Origin: Corynebacterium glyciniphilum AJ 3170
Lineage (GTDB): Bacteria > Actinomycetota > Actinomycetes > Mycobacteriales > Mycobacteriaceae
NCBI RefSeq assembly: GCF_007673095.1
Contig: NZ_VDYZ01000012.1
Location: 1 to 64,000, forward strand
Length of the DNA: 64,000 nt
Direction of reading: 5' to 3'
Positions 39,419 through 49,292 of this stretch are shown here, one piece after another. The translations under genes were made by a program, and so were the position numbers. Position 1 is the first letter of the stretch, and every line of letters begins with the position of its first letter. The notes under the pieces were generated by a model. It made no database searches. It had not been told where the DNA came from and saw nothing but the letters and a program-made list of their open reading frames with translations.

Positions 39419-40686
39419 AGCAGCACCGTCAGCAGAATGAGGGTGGCGGGCAGGACGAGGAAGACTCCGATCACCCAGACCGCGACGTACAGCTTGTTTC
39501 TGGCCCCGAGCCGGGCGAGGGTCGAGGCGCCCGCCGGGGGAAGCCACCGGAGGAAGGGCAGACCGTAGATCACCAGCAGTGCGAAGACGTTGTACAGGAC
39601 GTGCACGAGCGCCGCCTGCAGTGCGAACTGTGCTTCCGGGCCGCTGAAGGCGAAGGCCGCGATCAACGCGGTGAGTGTGGTGCCGACGTTCGCGCCGAGG
39701 GTGAACGGATAGACCTGGCGGAGGGAGAAGGTGCCTGAACCGGCGAGCGGGACGATCAGTGACGTGGTGGTGGAGGAGGACTGGACCATCACGGTGATCA
39801 GTGTGCCGGAGGCGATTCCCGACACCGGGCCACGCCCGATGGCGGTATGCAGGATCTGTTTGGCACGCCCGACCATCACCACCTTCAGCAACGTGCCGAT
39901 GAAGCTGATCACCGCCAGGATCATGGCGATGCCCAGGAGGATCAGGATGATTCCGTCCCAGGGGCCGGGGACGGGGGCGACGGTCGCGGTGATGATGTCG
40001 CCCAGGGGATCGGTGACACCGGTGACGGCGTTGCCGAGACCGCCGAAGACTGCGGCGAGGACGCCGCCGTCACTGCCCGCCATCTGTGTGGACAGCCAGT
40101 GTGAACTTTTCTCCAGGAGGCCGAAAGCCAGTTCCAGCGGGAGGAAGATCACCACGGCGAGCAGATTGTAGAAGTCGTGGATGGAGGCGGCGGCGAAGGC
40201 CCTGCGGAAGGATTCGCGGTCGCGGACCATGCCGAGACTGACCAGGGTGCTGGTGATCGTCGTCCCGACGTTCGCACCGATCAACATGGGGACCGCCGTG
40301 GCCATCGGCAGGCCTCCGGCACAGAGACCGACGATGATGGCGGTCACGGTGGTGGAGGACTGGATCAGCGCGGTGGCCAGCAGCCCGATCATGAGTGCGA
40401 CCAGGGGGTTGGAGGCGAAGGAGAAGAGTTCCTCGGCCTGGCCGCCGGTGGCTGCCTTGAACCCGCCGCCGACGACGGAGACGGCGGTGATCAGAAGGTA
40501 GATTCCCAGCGCCACGCAGAACCAGTTCGCCCAGGCGAGGGGGCGTCCACGGAGCCCCAGGCGGGTGAGTGGGCTGCGCACCGGTTCGGGTGGGGCGGTG
40601 CTGGTGGTCTCGCCTGTCTCCGTGTCGTTGGTAACGGTGGAGGCGGGTGAGCGGTCGGTGACCTCTGCCGGCACGTGGGGCTCCAT
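39415..40686 (-). CDS. Na/Pi cotransporter family protein
   Basis: A 423-aa membrane protein of the PF02690 type with two inverted halves. Each half has the diagnostic QSS motif ([19 protein letters not shown] and [19 protein letters not shown]) and a G-A-N-V-G-T-T segment ([21 protein letters not shown]). The N-terminal 45 residues are a hydrophilic Pro/Thr-rich tail. It would take up phosphate with sodium. It lacks the C-terminal PhoU domain, and the coupled coiled-coil gene may substitute. Confidence 0.88.
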   Translation of the reverse strand: MEPHVPAEVTDRSPASTVTNDTETGETTSTAPPEPVRSPLTRLGLRGRPLAWANWFCVALGIYLLITAVSVVGGGFKAATGGQAEELFSFASNPLVALMIGLLATALIQSSTTVTAIIVGLCAGGLPMATAVPMLIGANVGTTITSTLVSLGMVRDRESFRRAFAAASIHDFYNLLAVVIFLPLELAFGLLEKSSHWLSTQMAGSDGGVLAAVFGGLGNAVTGVTDPLGDIITATVAPVPGPWDGIILILLGIAMILAVISFIGTLLKVVMVGRAKQILHTAIGRGPVSGIASGTLITVMVQSSSTTTSLIVPLAGSGTFSLRQVYPFTLGANVGTTLTALIAAFAFSGPEAQFALQAALVHVLYNVFALLVIYGLPFLRWLPPAGASTLARLGARNKLYVAVWVIGVFLVLPATLILLTVLL

Positions 40687-40830
40687 TCATGGTCGACGAC
40701 GTGTCGTGGGGTACTCCCCTGTGAGTGTATGGGGTTCACCCCGGTCCGTGAAGTCCCGAGGTGAACGGCGGATGAACTCTGGGCGCAGGGGTTGTCCGCC
40801 ACCGACGGTAACGGCAGGTGGGGCGTTCGG

Positions 40831-40836
40831 TAGAGT
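40831..40836 (+). promoter_or_regulatory. Probable guaA -10 box, leaderless
   Basis: TAGAGT is followed by 7 bases and then GTG 40844, with no ribosome site. This places transcription start at the start codon and supports that start. Confidence 0.55.
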
Positions 40837-40843
40837 AAGCGTC

Positions 40844-42460
40844 GTGACACATCAGCAGCAGTCCGGCACATCCGCCGGCAGTCCCCGTCCTGAATCCCGG
40901 CCCGCCCCACGTCCTGTGTTGGTCGTCGACTTCGGCGCCCAGTACGCGCAGCTCATTGCACGTCGTGTGCGTGAGGCGCGGCTGTACTCCGAGGTCATCC
41001 CCCACTCCATGCCTGTCGAGGAGGTGGCCGCGAAGAACCCGGCGGCCCTGATCCTCTCCGGCGGGCCGTCCTCCGTCTACGCTGACGGCGCCCCGGCACT
41101 GCAGAAGGAACTGCTGGAGCTCGGCGTCCCGGTTCTCGGCATCTGCTACGGCTTCCAGGCGATGACCCATGCCCTCGGCGGCACTGTCTCGCACACCGGC
41201 GATCGTGAGTACGGCCGTACCGAGATCTCGGTCGACGGCGGTTCGTTGCACACCGGTTTCGAGTCCACGCACCAGGCGTGGATGAGTCACGGGGACGCGG
41301 TGAGCGAGGCTCCTGAGGGGTTCACCGTCACCGCACATTCCGACGGCGCCCCGGTGGCGGCCTTCGAGTGCCTGGACAAGCGCATGGCGGGCGTCCAGTA
41401 CCACCCGGAGGTCCAGCACTCCCCGCACGGTCAGGAGGTGCTGACCCGTTTCCTGTATGACGTCGCGGGTCTCGAGCCCACCTGGACCGCCGGTAACATC
41501 GCCGAGCAGCTCGTCGCCGCGGTGCGCGAGCAGGTCGGTCCCGAGGGGCGCGCCATCTGTGGACTGTCCGGCGGGGTGGATTCCGCGGTGGCTGCCGCGA
41601 TCGTGCAGGAGGCCATCGGTGACCGGCTGACCTGTGTCTTCGTGGACCACGGTCTGCTGCGGGCAGGTGAGCGTGAGCAGGTCGAGCATGATTTCGTCGC
41701 CGCGACCGGCGCGAAGCTGGTCACCCTGGACGAGCGGGCGGCGTTCCTGGGCAAGCTGTCCGGCCTCACCGACCCGGAGGCGAAGCGTAAGGCGATCGGT
41801 GCGGAGTTCATCCGTTCCTTCGAGCGCGCTGTCGCCGGGGTGCTGGAGGACGCACCGGAGGGCTCGTCCGTGGACTTCCTCGTCCAGGGCACCCTGTACC
41901 CCGATGTGGTGGAGTCCGGTGGGGGATCGGGCACCGCCAACATCAAGAGCCACCACAATGTCGGTGGCCTGCCGGACGACGTGGAGTTCACCCTCGTCGA
42001 GCCGCTGCGCCTGCTGTTCAAGGACGAGGTCCGTGCCGTGGGACGCGAACTGGGGCTGCCGGAGGTCATCGTCGGCCGTCAGCCGTTCCCCGGGCCGGGG
42101 CTGGGTATCCGCATCATCGGTGAGGTCACCGAGGACCGTCTGGAGACCCTGCGTGCCGCGGACGCCATCGCGCGTGCCGAGCTGACCGCCGCGGGTCTGG
42201 ACAACACGATCTGGCAGTGCCCGGTCGTCCTGCTCGCCGACGTGCGTTCGGTGGGTGTGCAGGGCGACGGGCGTACCTACGGGCATCCGGTCGTCCTGCG
42301 TCCGGTGACCAGTGAGGACGCCATGACGGCGGACTGGACACGGGTGCCCTACGAGACCCTGGAGCGGATCTCGACCCGGATCACCAACGAGGTCGCGGAG
42401 GTCAACCGGGTGGTGCTCGACGTCACGAGCAAGCCCCCGGGAACCATCGAGTGGGAGTGA
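40844..42460 (+). CDS. guaA: GMP synthase (glutamine-hydrolysing)
   Basis: A 538-aa enzyme aminating XMP to GMP. The class I glutamine amidotransferase domain ([17 protein letters not shown], nucleophile Cys in [15 protein letters not shown]) is followed by the ATP pyrophosphatase ([13 protein letters not shown]) and the dimerisation domain ([12 protein letters not shown], end KPPGTIEWE). GTG 40844 is chosen because of the adjacent -10 box. The next gene is convergent, after a very strong terminator. Confidence 0.96.
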   Translation: MTHQQQSGTSAGSPRPESRPAPRPVLVVDFGAQYAQLIARRVREARLYSEVIPHSMPVEEVAAKNPAALILSGGPSSVYADGAPALQKELLELGVPVLGICYGFQAMTHALGGTVSHTGDREYGRTEISVDGGSLHTGFESTHQAWMSHGDAVSEAPEGFTVTAHSDGAPVAAFECLDKRMAGVQYHPEVQHSPHGQEVLTRFLYDVAGLEPTWTAGNIAEQLVAAVREQVGPEGRAICGLSGGVDSAVAAAIVQEAIGDRLTCVFVDHGLLRAGEREQVEHDFVAATGAKLVTLDERAAFLGKLSGLTDPEAKRKAIGAEFIRSFERAVAGVLEDAPEGSSVDFLVQGTLYPDVVESGGGSGTANIKSHHNVGGLPDDVEFTLVEPLRLLFKDEVRAVGRELGLPEVIVGRQPFPGPGLGIRIIGEVTEDRLETLRAADAIARAELTAAGLDNTIWQCPVVLLADVRSVGVQGDGRTYGHPVVLRPVTSEDAMTADWTRVPYETLERISTRITNEVAEVNRVVLDVTSKPPGTIEWE

Positions 42461-42472
42461 CCTGACGCAGGT

Positions 42473-42514
42473 GACCCCCTTTCCCCGGACGGTGTGTTCC
42501 GGGGAAAGGGGGTC
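42473..42514. terminator. Strong terminator after guaA
   Basis: GACCCCCTTTCCCCGGA and its exact complement form a perfect 17-bp stem with an 8-nt loop. It is symmetric, so it can also stop the convergent membrane-protein gene. Confidence 0.85.
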
Positions 42515-42549
42515 CTGTGTTTCTCGGTGGCTCCGCAGGCTCGGTCGGC

Positions 42550-42996
42550 TCAGGCGTTACGGGCGTCGACGGCGGCGAGGTCCTCGAGTTCGCGTGTGCC
42601 GTCGATCCGGGGGACGACCTGCCAGGCGTACACCCCGGCCACGGCCCAGGCGATGACGGCGATGGCCCAGTTGCCGAACTCGAAGGCGGGGACGAGCATC
42701 AGTGCGAGCCAGATCGGGAACAGTGGGACGACCTGTTTGACGCGGGTGGTGTAACGGTCCCCACGCGCCTCGACGGCGGCGCGGACGTCACGACGGTAGG
42801 GGTGGCTGAAGAGCCAGAGCAGGCCGGCGGCGAGGAAGACCAGCATCAGGACCACGCGGAACCCCGTGGACAGTGGAGTCGCCAGTGCACCCACACCGGC
42901 GCCGATGAGGACCGCGACACCGGCACGCAGGGGGCGTGGAGTGACGGGGGTGGGGTTGACGGGGTGGTTGCCGGAGGGCTTCGTGCTGCGTGCCAT
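42550..42996 (-). CDS. Small integral membrane protein, 148 aa
   Basis: Unknown function. About four hydrophobic segments are visible: AGVAVLIGAGVGALA, FRVVLMLVFLAAGLLWLF, PLFPIWLALMLVPAFEFG and WAIAVIAWAVAGVYAW. A basic, Pro-rich N-terminus and a cytosolic loop (YRRDVRAAVEARGDRYTTR) complete it. A protein of this type follows guaA in corynebacteria. No catalytic residues suggest themselves. Confidence 0.7.
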   Translation of the reverse strand: MARSTKPSGNHPVNPTPVTPRPLRAGVAVLIGAGVGALATPLSTGFRVVLMLVFLAAGLLWLFSHPYRRDVRAAVEARGDRYTTRVKQVVPLFPIWLALMLVPAFEFGNWAIAVIAWAVAGVYAWQVVPRIDGTRELEDLAAVDARNA

Positions 42997-43062
42997 GGCT
43001 GTCCATCGTAGTCGGCGGGTGGGGTTTGACGGTCACCCGAGGGAGGAATAGTCTGACACCAC

Positions 43063-43078
43063 TAGAACTGGTGTTCTA
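43063..43078. promoter_or_regulatory. LexA (SOS) box before imuA'-imuB
   Basis: TAGAACTGGTGTTCTA is a near-palindrome with the GAAC-N4-GTTC core of the actinobacterial LexA site. It lies 25-40 bases upstream of the imuA'-like gene. Confidence 0.75.
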
Positions 43079-43102
43079 ATAGATGCGGCCGTCGGACGGT
43101 GT

Positions 43103-43900
43103 GTGTCACGACGTTCCCGTATCGTTGCCGTGGCTGGAATGGTCGTGGAGTGCTGTCAGGACAAGGAGGCGAGGGTCGTGGAGCAGGTACAGGGAACGGG
43201 TGTGCGAGACCGTGGGGCGATCGTCGCCGAACTCCGGAGCAGGATCGCGACAATCGGCGACGGCGGCAGGGGCACCACCGGCGACCTGCCTGAGGTTGAC
43301 CATACCTCGCGCGTCCCGGTGCCCGGGTGGCTGTCGGAAGCCCTGGTGGCCGGTGGTCTCCCGCGGGGTGCGGTGACTGCCGTGGACGACTGTCCGGCAG
43401 CCCTCGTGGACCTGCTGACCACCCTGACCGCGGACGGCGGGTGCGCGGCGGTCGTCGGGTATCCGCGTCTGGCGTTGGCGGCGGTGGCCGCCGGTGGTGG
43501 GGATCTGGAGCGGTTGATCCTCGTCCCGGATCCGACGCCGCATGCGACGGCTGTCGTGGGCACCCTGATCGAGGGGGTGGACATGGTCGTGTACGCGGCG
43601 CCGGCGGCAGTGTCCCCGTCTGCTGCGCGTCCGGTGGAGGCACGTCTGCGTAGGAGCCGGTGTGCCCTGGTCGTGTGTGCCGGCGTCCGCTCCTGGCCGG
43701 GGTCACGTCTCCACCTGTCCTGGCGTACCGACGGGGTCACCGGTCTCGGTGTGGGGTCAGGCCGGGTACGGGGTGTGTCGGTGGTCGGCCAGGCGTGGGG
43801 TCAGGCTCAACCGCCGCAGACGTTCCGGGGCACTGTCGGGGCGGATGATGCGGCGGTCGACCTGCGACGGTCACAGCTTCCGGAGGAGAGGGCACTGTGA
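43103..43900 (+). CDS. imuA': ImuA'-like mutasome component
   Basis: A protein of up to 265 aa, resembling a RecA-fold remnant without a Walker A motif. It is the accessory ImuA' protein that works with ImuB and DnaE2 in damage-induced translesion synthesis. The start is uncertain (GTG 43103 or a downstream ATG/GTG). It overlaps imuB by 4 bp (GTGA) and has a LexA box upstream. Sequence identity is low, as is usual for ImuA', so the call rests largely on coupling to imuB and SOS control. Confidence 0.72.
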   Translation: MSRRSRIVAVAGMVVECCQDKEARVVEQVQGTGVRDRGAIVAELRSRIATIGDGGRGTTGDLPEVDHTSRVPVPGWLSEALVAGGLPRGAVTAVDDCPAALVDLLTTLTADGGCAAVVGYPRLALAAVAAGGGDLERLILVPDPTPHATAVVGTLIEGVDMVVYAAPAAVSPSAARPVEARLRRSRCALVVCAGVRSWPGSRLHLSWRTDGVTGLGVGSGRVRGVSVVGQAWGQAQPPQTFRGTVGADDAAVDLRRSQLPEERAL

Positions 43901-45555
43901 GCGCGCATCGTGTGGTCGTCCTCTGGTTCCCCGACTGGCCGGTGTACACCGTGGCTCTACGCCGGGGGTGGGACCTGCTCGCACCTGCTGCGGTGGTGGA
44001 CAATCACCGGGTGCATGCGGCGAACGCCGCGGCGCGTCGGGCGGGGGTGCGTCAGGGCATGAAAGAGAGACATGCGGTGGGGACATGCCCGTCCCTGCAG
44101 GTCGGCGAGGTGGAGGAGTCTTCGGAGGCGGAGGCACATGAGGAGGTTCTGCTCGCCCTGGAGGCCGTCGCCGCCGGGGTGGAGACACTGCGGCCGGGGT
44201 TGCTCGCCTTCTCCGCCTCTTCCCTGGTGCGCTACTACGGTGATGAGGCCACGGCCGTGGAGTTGCTGGTGGACGCCGCGGCCCGTGTCGGGGCGGACTG
44301 CCTGGCAGGGGCGGCCGACGAGGTTGTCACCGCGGTGTGGGCTGCCCGGGAGGGGCGCCAGGTGCCCACGGGAGAATCGAAGGGCTACCTGGCGGGCCTG
44401 CCGTTGCAGGTCCTGGCCGCTGAAGGATCATTGGGGCCTCCGCGGAGCATGGTGTCGGTCCTGGCACAGTTGGGGATCCGCACACTCGGCGATTTCACGG
44501 CGTTGCCGGTCACGGATGTCGCGGGACGGTTCGGCGAGGAGGGGGTTCGGTGGCACCGGATCGCCTCCGGTGAACCGGAACGCCCGGTCTCCCCGGAACG
44601 CACCGCTGTCCCGGTGGAAGTGCGGGTCGAACCGGAGGAGCCGGTCGCGGACACGGCGACGGCGGCGTTCCTCGCACGCCAGGCGGCCGTCCGTCTGCAT
44701 GAACGACTGGCGGAGACGGGACAGGTCTGTCTCCGGCTGGCGGTACGCGCCCACCTGGACCCGCCTGCGGGATACCACGGACCGGTGGTGGTCGAACGTC
44801 TGTGGAGGTGCCGGGAGCCTCTGACGGAGGAAGACACCGCCCAACGGGTGCGCTGGCAGCTGGACGGGTGGCTCACCCGGGTGCGGGCCCACCTCCCGGA
44901 GACACCGGACGGCGTCGGCGGGATCAGTGCGATCGACCTGGTGCCGGTGGAGTGTGTGTCGGCCGGTGAGGTGGCCGAGGCCCTCTGGGGAGGGCCGGAC
45001 GTGGGAATCCGTGCGGCACGGGCCGCCGCAGCCCGTGCCCAGGCGTTGATCGGTACCCGTGGGGTGCTGCGCCCGGTGCACCGTGGTGGGCGGGCGGTGG
45101 CCGGACGCGTGGTGTCGGTACCGTACGGCGAGCAGGATCCTGAAGAGGTCGCCGCCATGCGCGACCGTGCCTGGGACGGGGAACTCCCTGCGCCGTTGCC
45201 TGCCCTCATCGGGGCGCCGGAGACGGTGGGGTCTGCGCAGTCTTCCACCGCCGACCGACTCCGGGCGCCGGGGCCGCGGCACCCCGCCTCCTCCGTCCAC
45301 CTCCTGGACGCCGCCGGTGAACCGGTGTGGGTCACCGGCCGTGGGGTGATGAGCAGCCCGCCGGTCGCCTTGCGGTGGGGCGGCAGGTCACTCCGTCTGA
45401 CCGGGTGGGCCGGGCCCTGGCCGGTCGACGAGATGTGGTGGTCGGAGAGTGGTGCGGCACGCAGGTACGCCAGGCTTCAGGTCGCCACCGATGAGCCGTC
45501 GGCGTTCCTGCTGGTGTGCCGGGGAAAGGCATGGCGGATCGAAGCCACGTACTAG
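43897..45555 (+). CDS. imuB: ImuB, Y-family polymerase-like mutasome protein
   Basis: A 552-aa protein related to Y-family polymerases. The N-terminus reads VVLWFPDWPVY where active DinB enzymes have catalytic acidic residues, so it is the catalytically inactive adaptor that links DnaE2 to the beta clamp. The palm/fingers remnant (FSASSLVRYYGDE) and helix-hairpin region (LAQLGIRTLGDFTALP) are visible. GTG 43897 overlaps the imuA' stop. Unlike the compact imuA'-imuB-dnaE2 cassettes, dnaE2 is about 5 kb downstream. Confidence 0.85.
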   Translation: MSAHRVVVLWFPDWPVYTVALRRGWDLLAPAAVVDNHRVHAANAAARRAGVRQGMKERHAVGTCPSLQVGEVEESSEAEAHEEVLLALEAVAAGVETLRPGLLAFSASSLVRYYGDEATAVELLVDAAARVGADCLAGAADEVVTAVWAAREGRQVPTGESKGYLAGLPLQVLAAEGSLGPPRSMVSVLAQLGIRTLGDFTALPVTDVAGRFGEEGVRWHRIASGEPERPVSPERTAVPVEVRVEPEEPVADTATAAFLARQAAVRLHERLAETGQVCLRLAVRAHLDPPAGYHGPVVVERLWRCREPLTEEDTAQRVRWQLDGWLTRVRAHLPETPDGVGGISAIDLVPVECVSAGEVAEALWGGPDVGIRAARAAAARAQALIGTRGVLRPVHRGGRAVAGRVVSVPYGEQDPEEVAAMRDRAWDGELPAPLPALIGAPETVGSAQSSTADRLRAPGPRHPASSVHLLDAAGEPVWVTGRGVMSSPPVALRWGGRSLRLTGWAGPWPVDEMWWSESGAARRYARLQVATDEPSAFLLVCRGKAWRIEATY

Positions 45556-45568
45556 AGCGGTGGCGTAC

Positions 45569-45574
45569 TAGAAT
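45569..45574 (+). promoter_or_regulatory. Probable -10 box, leaderless
   Basis: TAGAAT is followed by 7 bases and the ATG of the sucraseferredoxin-like gene. Confidence 0.5.
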
Positions 45575-45581
45575 CGGTGCC

Positions 45582-46820
45582 ATGCCCACCACACGGAACC
45601 CCCGGTCGGGACTGTGCTCCGACATCACCCGGGAGCCCCTGCCCGGAACCGCGAAGACGGGACAGCTGATCGTCGCTGTTGAATATCCGCACGGCTGGGG
45701 GAGGGACATTCTTGACGGCGAGGCCCTGGGGAAGGACCTTGCCGGACAGGTGAAACGCTGGCTCAAGAAGTACCGTGCACAACTGCAGTTCATCCGACGG
45801 CCGGGTCGGGCGGGACAGGTCAGTACCGGGCAGGACGGTGCCGCCGTGGCCTTCATCGCCGACGCCGCGGCCACCCCGCCGACGCTCGAACGTCTGGAAC
45901 TCCCCGGTGGGGTGCGTGGTCTGTTGGAGGTGGACCTCTCGACGCCGGGGGCAGTGCCCGGTGCCACCCGGGTGGACCATCCTCTCCTGTTGGTCTGTAC
46001 CCACGGAAAACGTGACCAGTGCTGTGCGGTGAAAGGCCGTCCCATGGCCGCAGCCCTGGCTGAGCGGTACGGCGGGGACACCGGTGAGAATGTCTGGGAG
46101 TCCTCGCACACCAAGGGACACCGGTTTGCTCCCTCAATGATCCTTCTGCCGCACAACTACTCTTTCGGGGATCTCGACGTCCCCGGTGCCTCGGCGATGA
46201 TGGACACTGTCGTCGACGGTCAGTTGCCGGTCACAGGAAACCGGGGGAGAGGGACCGTCGACTCCCAGGGACAGGTCGCCGAGCTGGCAGTGGCTGCGTT
46301 ACTTGGGTCGCAGGGGGAGCCTCCGGGGTTGGGGGAGCTGACCGTGGAGAAGTACGTGGCCCCCGAAGGCTCAGCTGCACCGTCGGGGACTGTCGGCGAC
46401 GTTGAAGCGACCCGGGCCGAAGCCTATGCCGCATTCACTGACGCGGTGGACCCTGAACTCCGGCGTCGCGCAGGTGAGCTGATCACCGAACGGATCGAGA
46501 TGAAGGCCACCGGGCGGCACACCGAACTCAAGGACCTGTACCGCCAGGGATACTTCGATCCCGTCCGCGACTATGAACGCACGGTGAAGGACGCGGCGGC
46601 GGCACACGGGCTCGGGCGAAAGAAAGACAAGAAAGACAAGAAAGACAAGGGTGCGCGACGCAATCCCGAGGTCCGGGTCCGGCGGGGCGGGGAGTCCTGG
46701 GTCGTGACGTTGGAGTCGCGGACCTGCCATCCCGTCGTCTCGTCCTGCGGGGACCGTCCCAAGGACGGACGCTCATGGGTCGCAGTCGACGTCCGGGCGG
46801 AGGTCAGTTCCGCCGCGTGA
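45582..46820 (+). CDS. Sucraseferredoxin-like family protein
   Basis: A 412-aa protein of the Suc_Fer-like family (thioredoxin-like ferredoxin fold). The key segment is LVCTHGKRDQCCAVKGRP (about residues 142-159), with cysteines that can hold a [2Fe-2S] cluster, and WESSHTKGHRFAPS follows. An N-terminal cysteine (SGLCSDI) is also present. A lysine-rich KKDKKDKKDKG repeat separates a C-terminal domain (EVRVRRGGESWVVTL) containing two more cysteines. The physiological role is unknown. Its end overlaps the convergent lipoprotein gene by 17 bp. Confidence 0.82.
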   Translation: MPTTRNPRSGLCSDITREPLPGTAKTGQLIVAVEYPHGWGRDILDGEALGKDLAGQVKRWLKKYRAQLQFIRRPGRAGQVSTGQDGAAVAFIADAAATPPTLERLELPGGVRGLLEVDLSTPGAVPGATRVDHPLLLVCTHGKRDQCCAVKGRPMAAALAERYGGDTGENVWESSHTKGHRFAPSMILLPHNYSFGDLDVPGASAMMDTVVDGQLPVTGNRGRGTVDSQGQVAELAVAALLGSQGEPPGLGELTVEKYVAPEGSAAPSGTVGDVEATRAEAYAAFTDAVDPELRRRAGELITERIEMKATGRHTELKDLYRQGYFDPVRDYERTVKDAAAAHGLGRKKDKKDKKDKGARRNPEVRVRRGGESWVVTLESRTCHPVVSSCGDRPKDGRSWVAVDVRAEVSSAA

Positions 46821-47478
46821 CATCCACCACGATCCGGGTCGGTGAGTCCAGCAGGGTGACCTTGTAGGAGGGGTTGTCATCCGCCAGTCCGATGACGATG
46901 CGCTGCATGCCCTCGAAAACCCCCTGGACATCCACCGAATGGACGACGCCCTCGGCGGCATTGTGGACCGGAGCCGGGTCGCCGGTGGCATCGGTGGGCA
47001 TCTGTACACCGCGGACGTCGATCACCAGTGCGGTGTCACCCTCGTAACTGATCGGAAGGCCGGAGCCGTCAGCGGTGGGAGCCTTGTCGGTGGAGACGTA
47101 CCAGCCCGGGGCTCCCTCCCCGTCGAGCTCGACGACGATCCGGTCGAAACCCCCGTGACTTCCCGCACGGACCTCCGAGACGGTCATCTCGGTGTCGTCC
47201 TCAGGGAGGACATCCAGCGGTTGTGACCCGGTCAGGGGGCCGGACTCATTCGATGTGCGCGGGACCGGAGAGCTGAGCTCTGCCCCGGGAACGTCGGGCT
47301 CCGCCGTGTGCGGGGCGGTTCCGGTGGCAGCACTGACCGCCGTGACCTCATCGTCCCGAGGCGACTGGTCAGAGCCGGAGCATGCGACCAGTGATACGCA
47401 GAGACACCCGCTGGCCAGGGTGGCGCCGACGGTGGCGGCGCGACGTCTGGTGTGGCGGGTGTCTGCGGTTGTACTCAC
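46804..47478 (-). CDS. AMIN-like domain lipoprotein
   Basis: A 224-aa exported lipoprotein. A basic N-terminus and hydrophobic segment end in a lipobox VSLVAC, with the cysteine at about residue 33. A disordered linker and a C-terminal beta domain (GGFDRIVVELDGEGAPGWYV ... SPTRIVVDVTR) of the AMIN-like type follow. These domains bind cell-wall polymers. Unlinked to an amidase here. Confidence 0.78.
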   Translation of the reverse strand: MSTTADTRHTRRRAATVGATLASGCLCVSLVACSGSDQSPRDDEVTAVSAATGTAPHTAEPDVPGAELSSPVPRTSNESGPLTGSQPLDVLPEDDTEMTVSEVRAGSHGGFDRIVVELDGEGAPGWYVSTDKAPTADGSGLPISYEGDTALVIDVRGVQMPTDATGDPAPVHNAAEGVVHSVDVQGVFEGMQRIVIGLADDNPSYKVTLLDSPTRIVVDVTRRN

Positions 47479-47553
47479 GAGGTCAGAGAATACCCGGCAG
47501 TACAGTGAAAATCACCGCTTATGACGGGGAGACCCCATATTGTGACCGGATTG

Positions 47554-48252
47554 TTACCGGCGCATGATCCGGCGCGCCAGCCAGTTACCGAGCAGCTGTG
47601 CGGCCTGCACGATCACGATGATCGTGACCAGGGCGACGTAGGTGACATTGCTGTCGAACGCACGGTAACCGTACTGGATCGCGAAGTCTCCCAGCCCGCC
47701 GGCTCCGATGTAGCCGGCCATGGCGGACATGTCGATGATCGCGATGAACATGAAGGTCGCACCCAGGATCAACGGTCCGAGAGCTTCGGGGATGATGACG
47801 GTGAAGATGATCCGGAACGGGCCGGCTCCCATCGACCGGGCGGCCTCGATGACACCCGGGTCGATCGAGACGAGGTTCTGCTCGACGATGCGGGCGGCGC
47901 CGAAGGAGGCGGCGATGATGATCGCGAAGGTCGCGGCATTGATTCCCAGGATCGACCCGACCACGACCTGTGTCAGCGGCCCCAGAGCCGTGATCAGGAT
48001 GATGAACGGGATGGGCCGGACGATGTTGACCAGAATGTTCAGGACCCAGAACACCGGACGGTTGGCCAGGACCCCACCACCACGGGTGGTGTACAGCAGG
48101 ACGCCGAGTACCAGGCCGATGACACCGCCGATGGCCAGGCCCCAGATCGCCATGTAGAGCGTCTCGACAATGGCGTCCTGGTAGATGGGTGTCAGGAAGT
48201 CCCAGTTGGTGTCCTTGGCGAGAAGGAGAGTGTCAGTGCTGGTGGAGCTCAT
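47554..48252 (-). CDS. metI: Methionine ABC transporter permease
   Basis: A 232-aa permease with about five membrane helices and the EAA loop (EAARSMGAGPFRIIFTVIIPEALGPL) that docks to the ATPase. It opens with TLYMAIWGLAIGGVIGLVLG. It overlaps metN by 4 bp, completing the metQ-metN-metI operon. Confidence 0.93.
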   Translation of the reverse strand: MSSTSTDTLLLAKDTNWDFLTPIYQDAIVETLYMAIWGLAIGGVIGLVLGVLLYTTRGGGVLANRPVFWVLNILVNIVRPIPFIILITALGPLTQVVVGSILGINAATFAIIIAASFGAARIVEQNLVSIDPGVIEAARSMGAGPFRIIFTVIIPEALGPLILGATFMFIAIIDMSAMAGYIGAGGLGDFAIQYGYRAFDSNVTYVALVTIIVIVQAAQLLGNWLARRIMRR

Positions 48253-49292
48253 CGGATCTCCTCAATCTCGGTCGTGGCGGACAGGGTGCGGTAGAACGCC
48301 TCGACGGCGTCCTCACCCTCAGGCGTGGTGGCGGTCATACGCACCGTGAGCCGTCCGAAGGAGTGGCTCTGCAGCGTGGTCACACCGCCGTGGACGATAT
48401 TCACGCTGACGCCGGCCCGTTCGACCTCGGAGATCGCGTGGAAGAATCCCGCTCCCTCCTTCATGGTGACGGTGAACAGGCGTCCGCTCTGGTTCTGCAG
48501 AGCCTCGGACTCCACCATGTCGGGGGTGTTACGCAGGGAGGTGGCCACGAAGTTCGCCGCGGTCTCGGTCTGCGGCTGGGAGAAGACCTCGTACACGGAG
48601 CCCTGCTCGACGACGTGTCCGTTCTCCATGACGACCACACGGTCACCGATGGTACGTACGACCTCCATCTCGTGGGTGATCACCACGATGGTGATGCCGA
48701 GGTCCTCGTTGACCTTACGCAGCAATTCCAGGACCTCGCGGGTGGTGGTGGGGTCCAGGGCGGACGTGGCTTCGTCGGCCAGCAGCAGGGACGGGTTGGT
48801 CGCCAGCGCGCGGGCGATGCCCACACGCTGCTTCTGGCCCCCCGAAAGCTGCTCGGGATAGGACCGGCCCTTGTCGGAGAGCCCGACGAAGTCCAGCAGT
48901 TCCTTCACCCGGGCCTCACGCTCGGTCTTGCCCATGCCCTGCAGCTTCAGCGGGTAGGCGACGTTGCCGGCGACGGTGCGGGAACTCAGCAGGTTGAACT
49001 GCTGGAAGATCATGCCGATGTTGCGGCGGATCCCCCGCAGCTCCCGTTCGCTGAGCGGGACGATGTCCTGTCCGTCGAGCAGGACCTGGCCACTGGTGGG
49101 CTTGTCCAGCCCGTTGATCTGCCGGACCAGCGTGGACTTGCCGGCACCGGAGTAGCCGATGATGCCCACGATCGATCCGGACGGGACGGTGATCGACACA
49201 TCCTCCAGGGCGGTGACGGACTTCTTCCCCTGGGTGAAGACCTTCCCGACGTTGCGGAACTCGACGGCGGTGCCGTTGGCTCCGTTACTCAT
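48249..49292 (-). CDS. metN: Methionine ABC transporter ATP-binding protein
   Basis: A 347-aa ABC ATPase. Walker A is GYSGAGKSTL, the signature LSGGQKQRVGIARAL, and Walker B LLLADEATSALD. The C-terminal NIL/ACT-like domain (about 265-347) binds methionine for feedback inhibition. ATG 49292 overlaps the end of metQ by 8 bp. Confidence 0.95.
   Translation of the reverse strand: MSNGANGTAVEFRNVGKVFTQGKKSVTALEDVSITVPSGSIVGIIGYSGAGKSTLVRQINGLDKPTSGQVLLDGQDIVPLSERELRGIRRNIGMIFQQFNLLSSRTVAGNVAYPLKLQGMGKTEREARVKELLDFVGLSDKGRSYPEQLSGGQKQRVGIARALATNPSLLLADEATSALDPTTTREVLELLRKVNEDLGITIVVITHEMEVVRTIGDRVVVMENGHVVEQGSVYEVFSQPQTETAANFVATSLRNTPDMVESEALQNQSGRLFTVTMKEGAGFFHAISEVERAGVSVNIVHGGVTTLQSHSFGRLTVRMTATTPEGEDAVEAFYRTLSATTEIEEIR

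Noticed and set aside
46615..46655. AAGAAAGAC tandem repeats as a regulatory or CRISPR-like array
   Set aside because: They are an in-frame 9-bp codon repeat encoding a KKD linker in the sucraseferredoxin-like protein.
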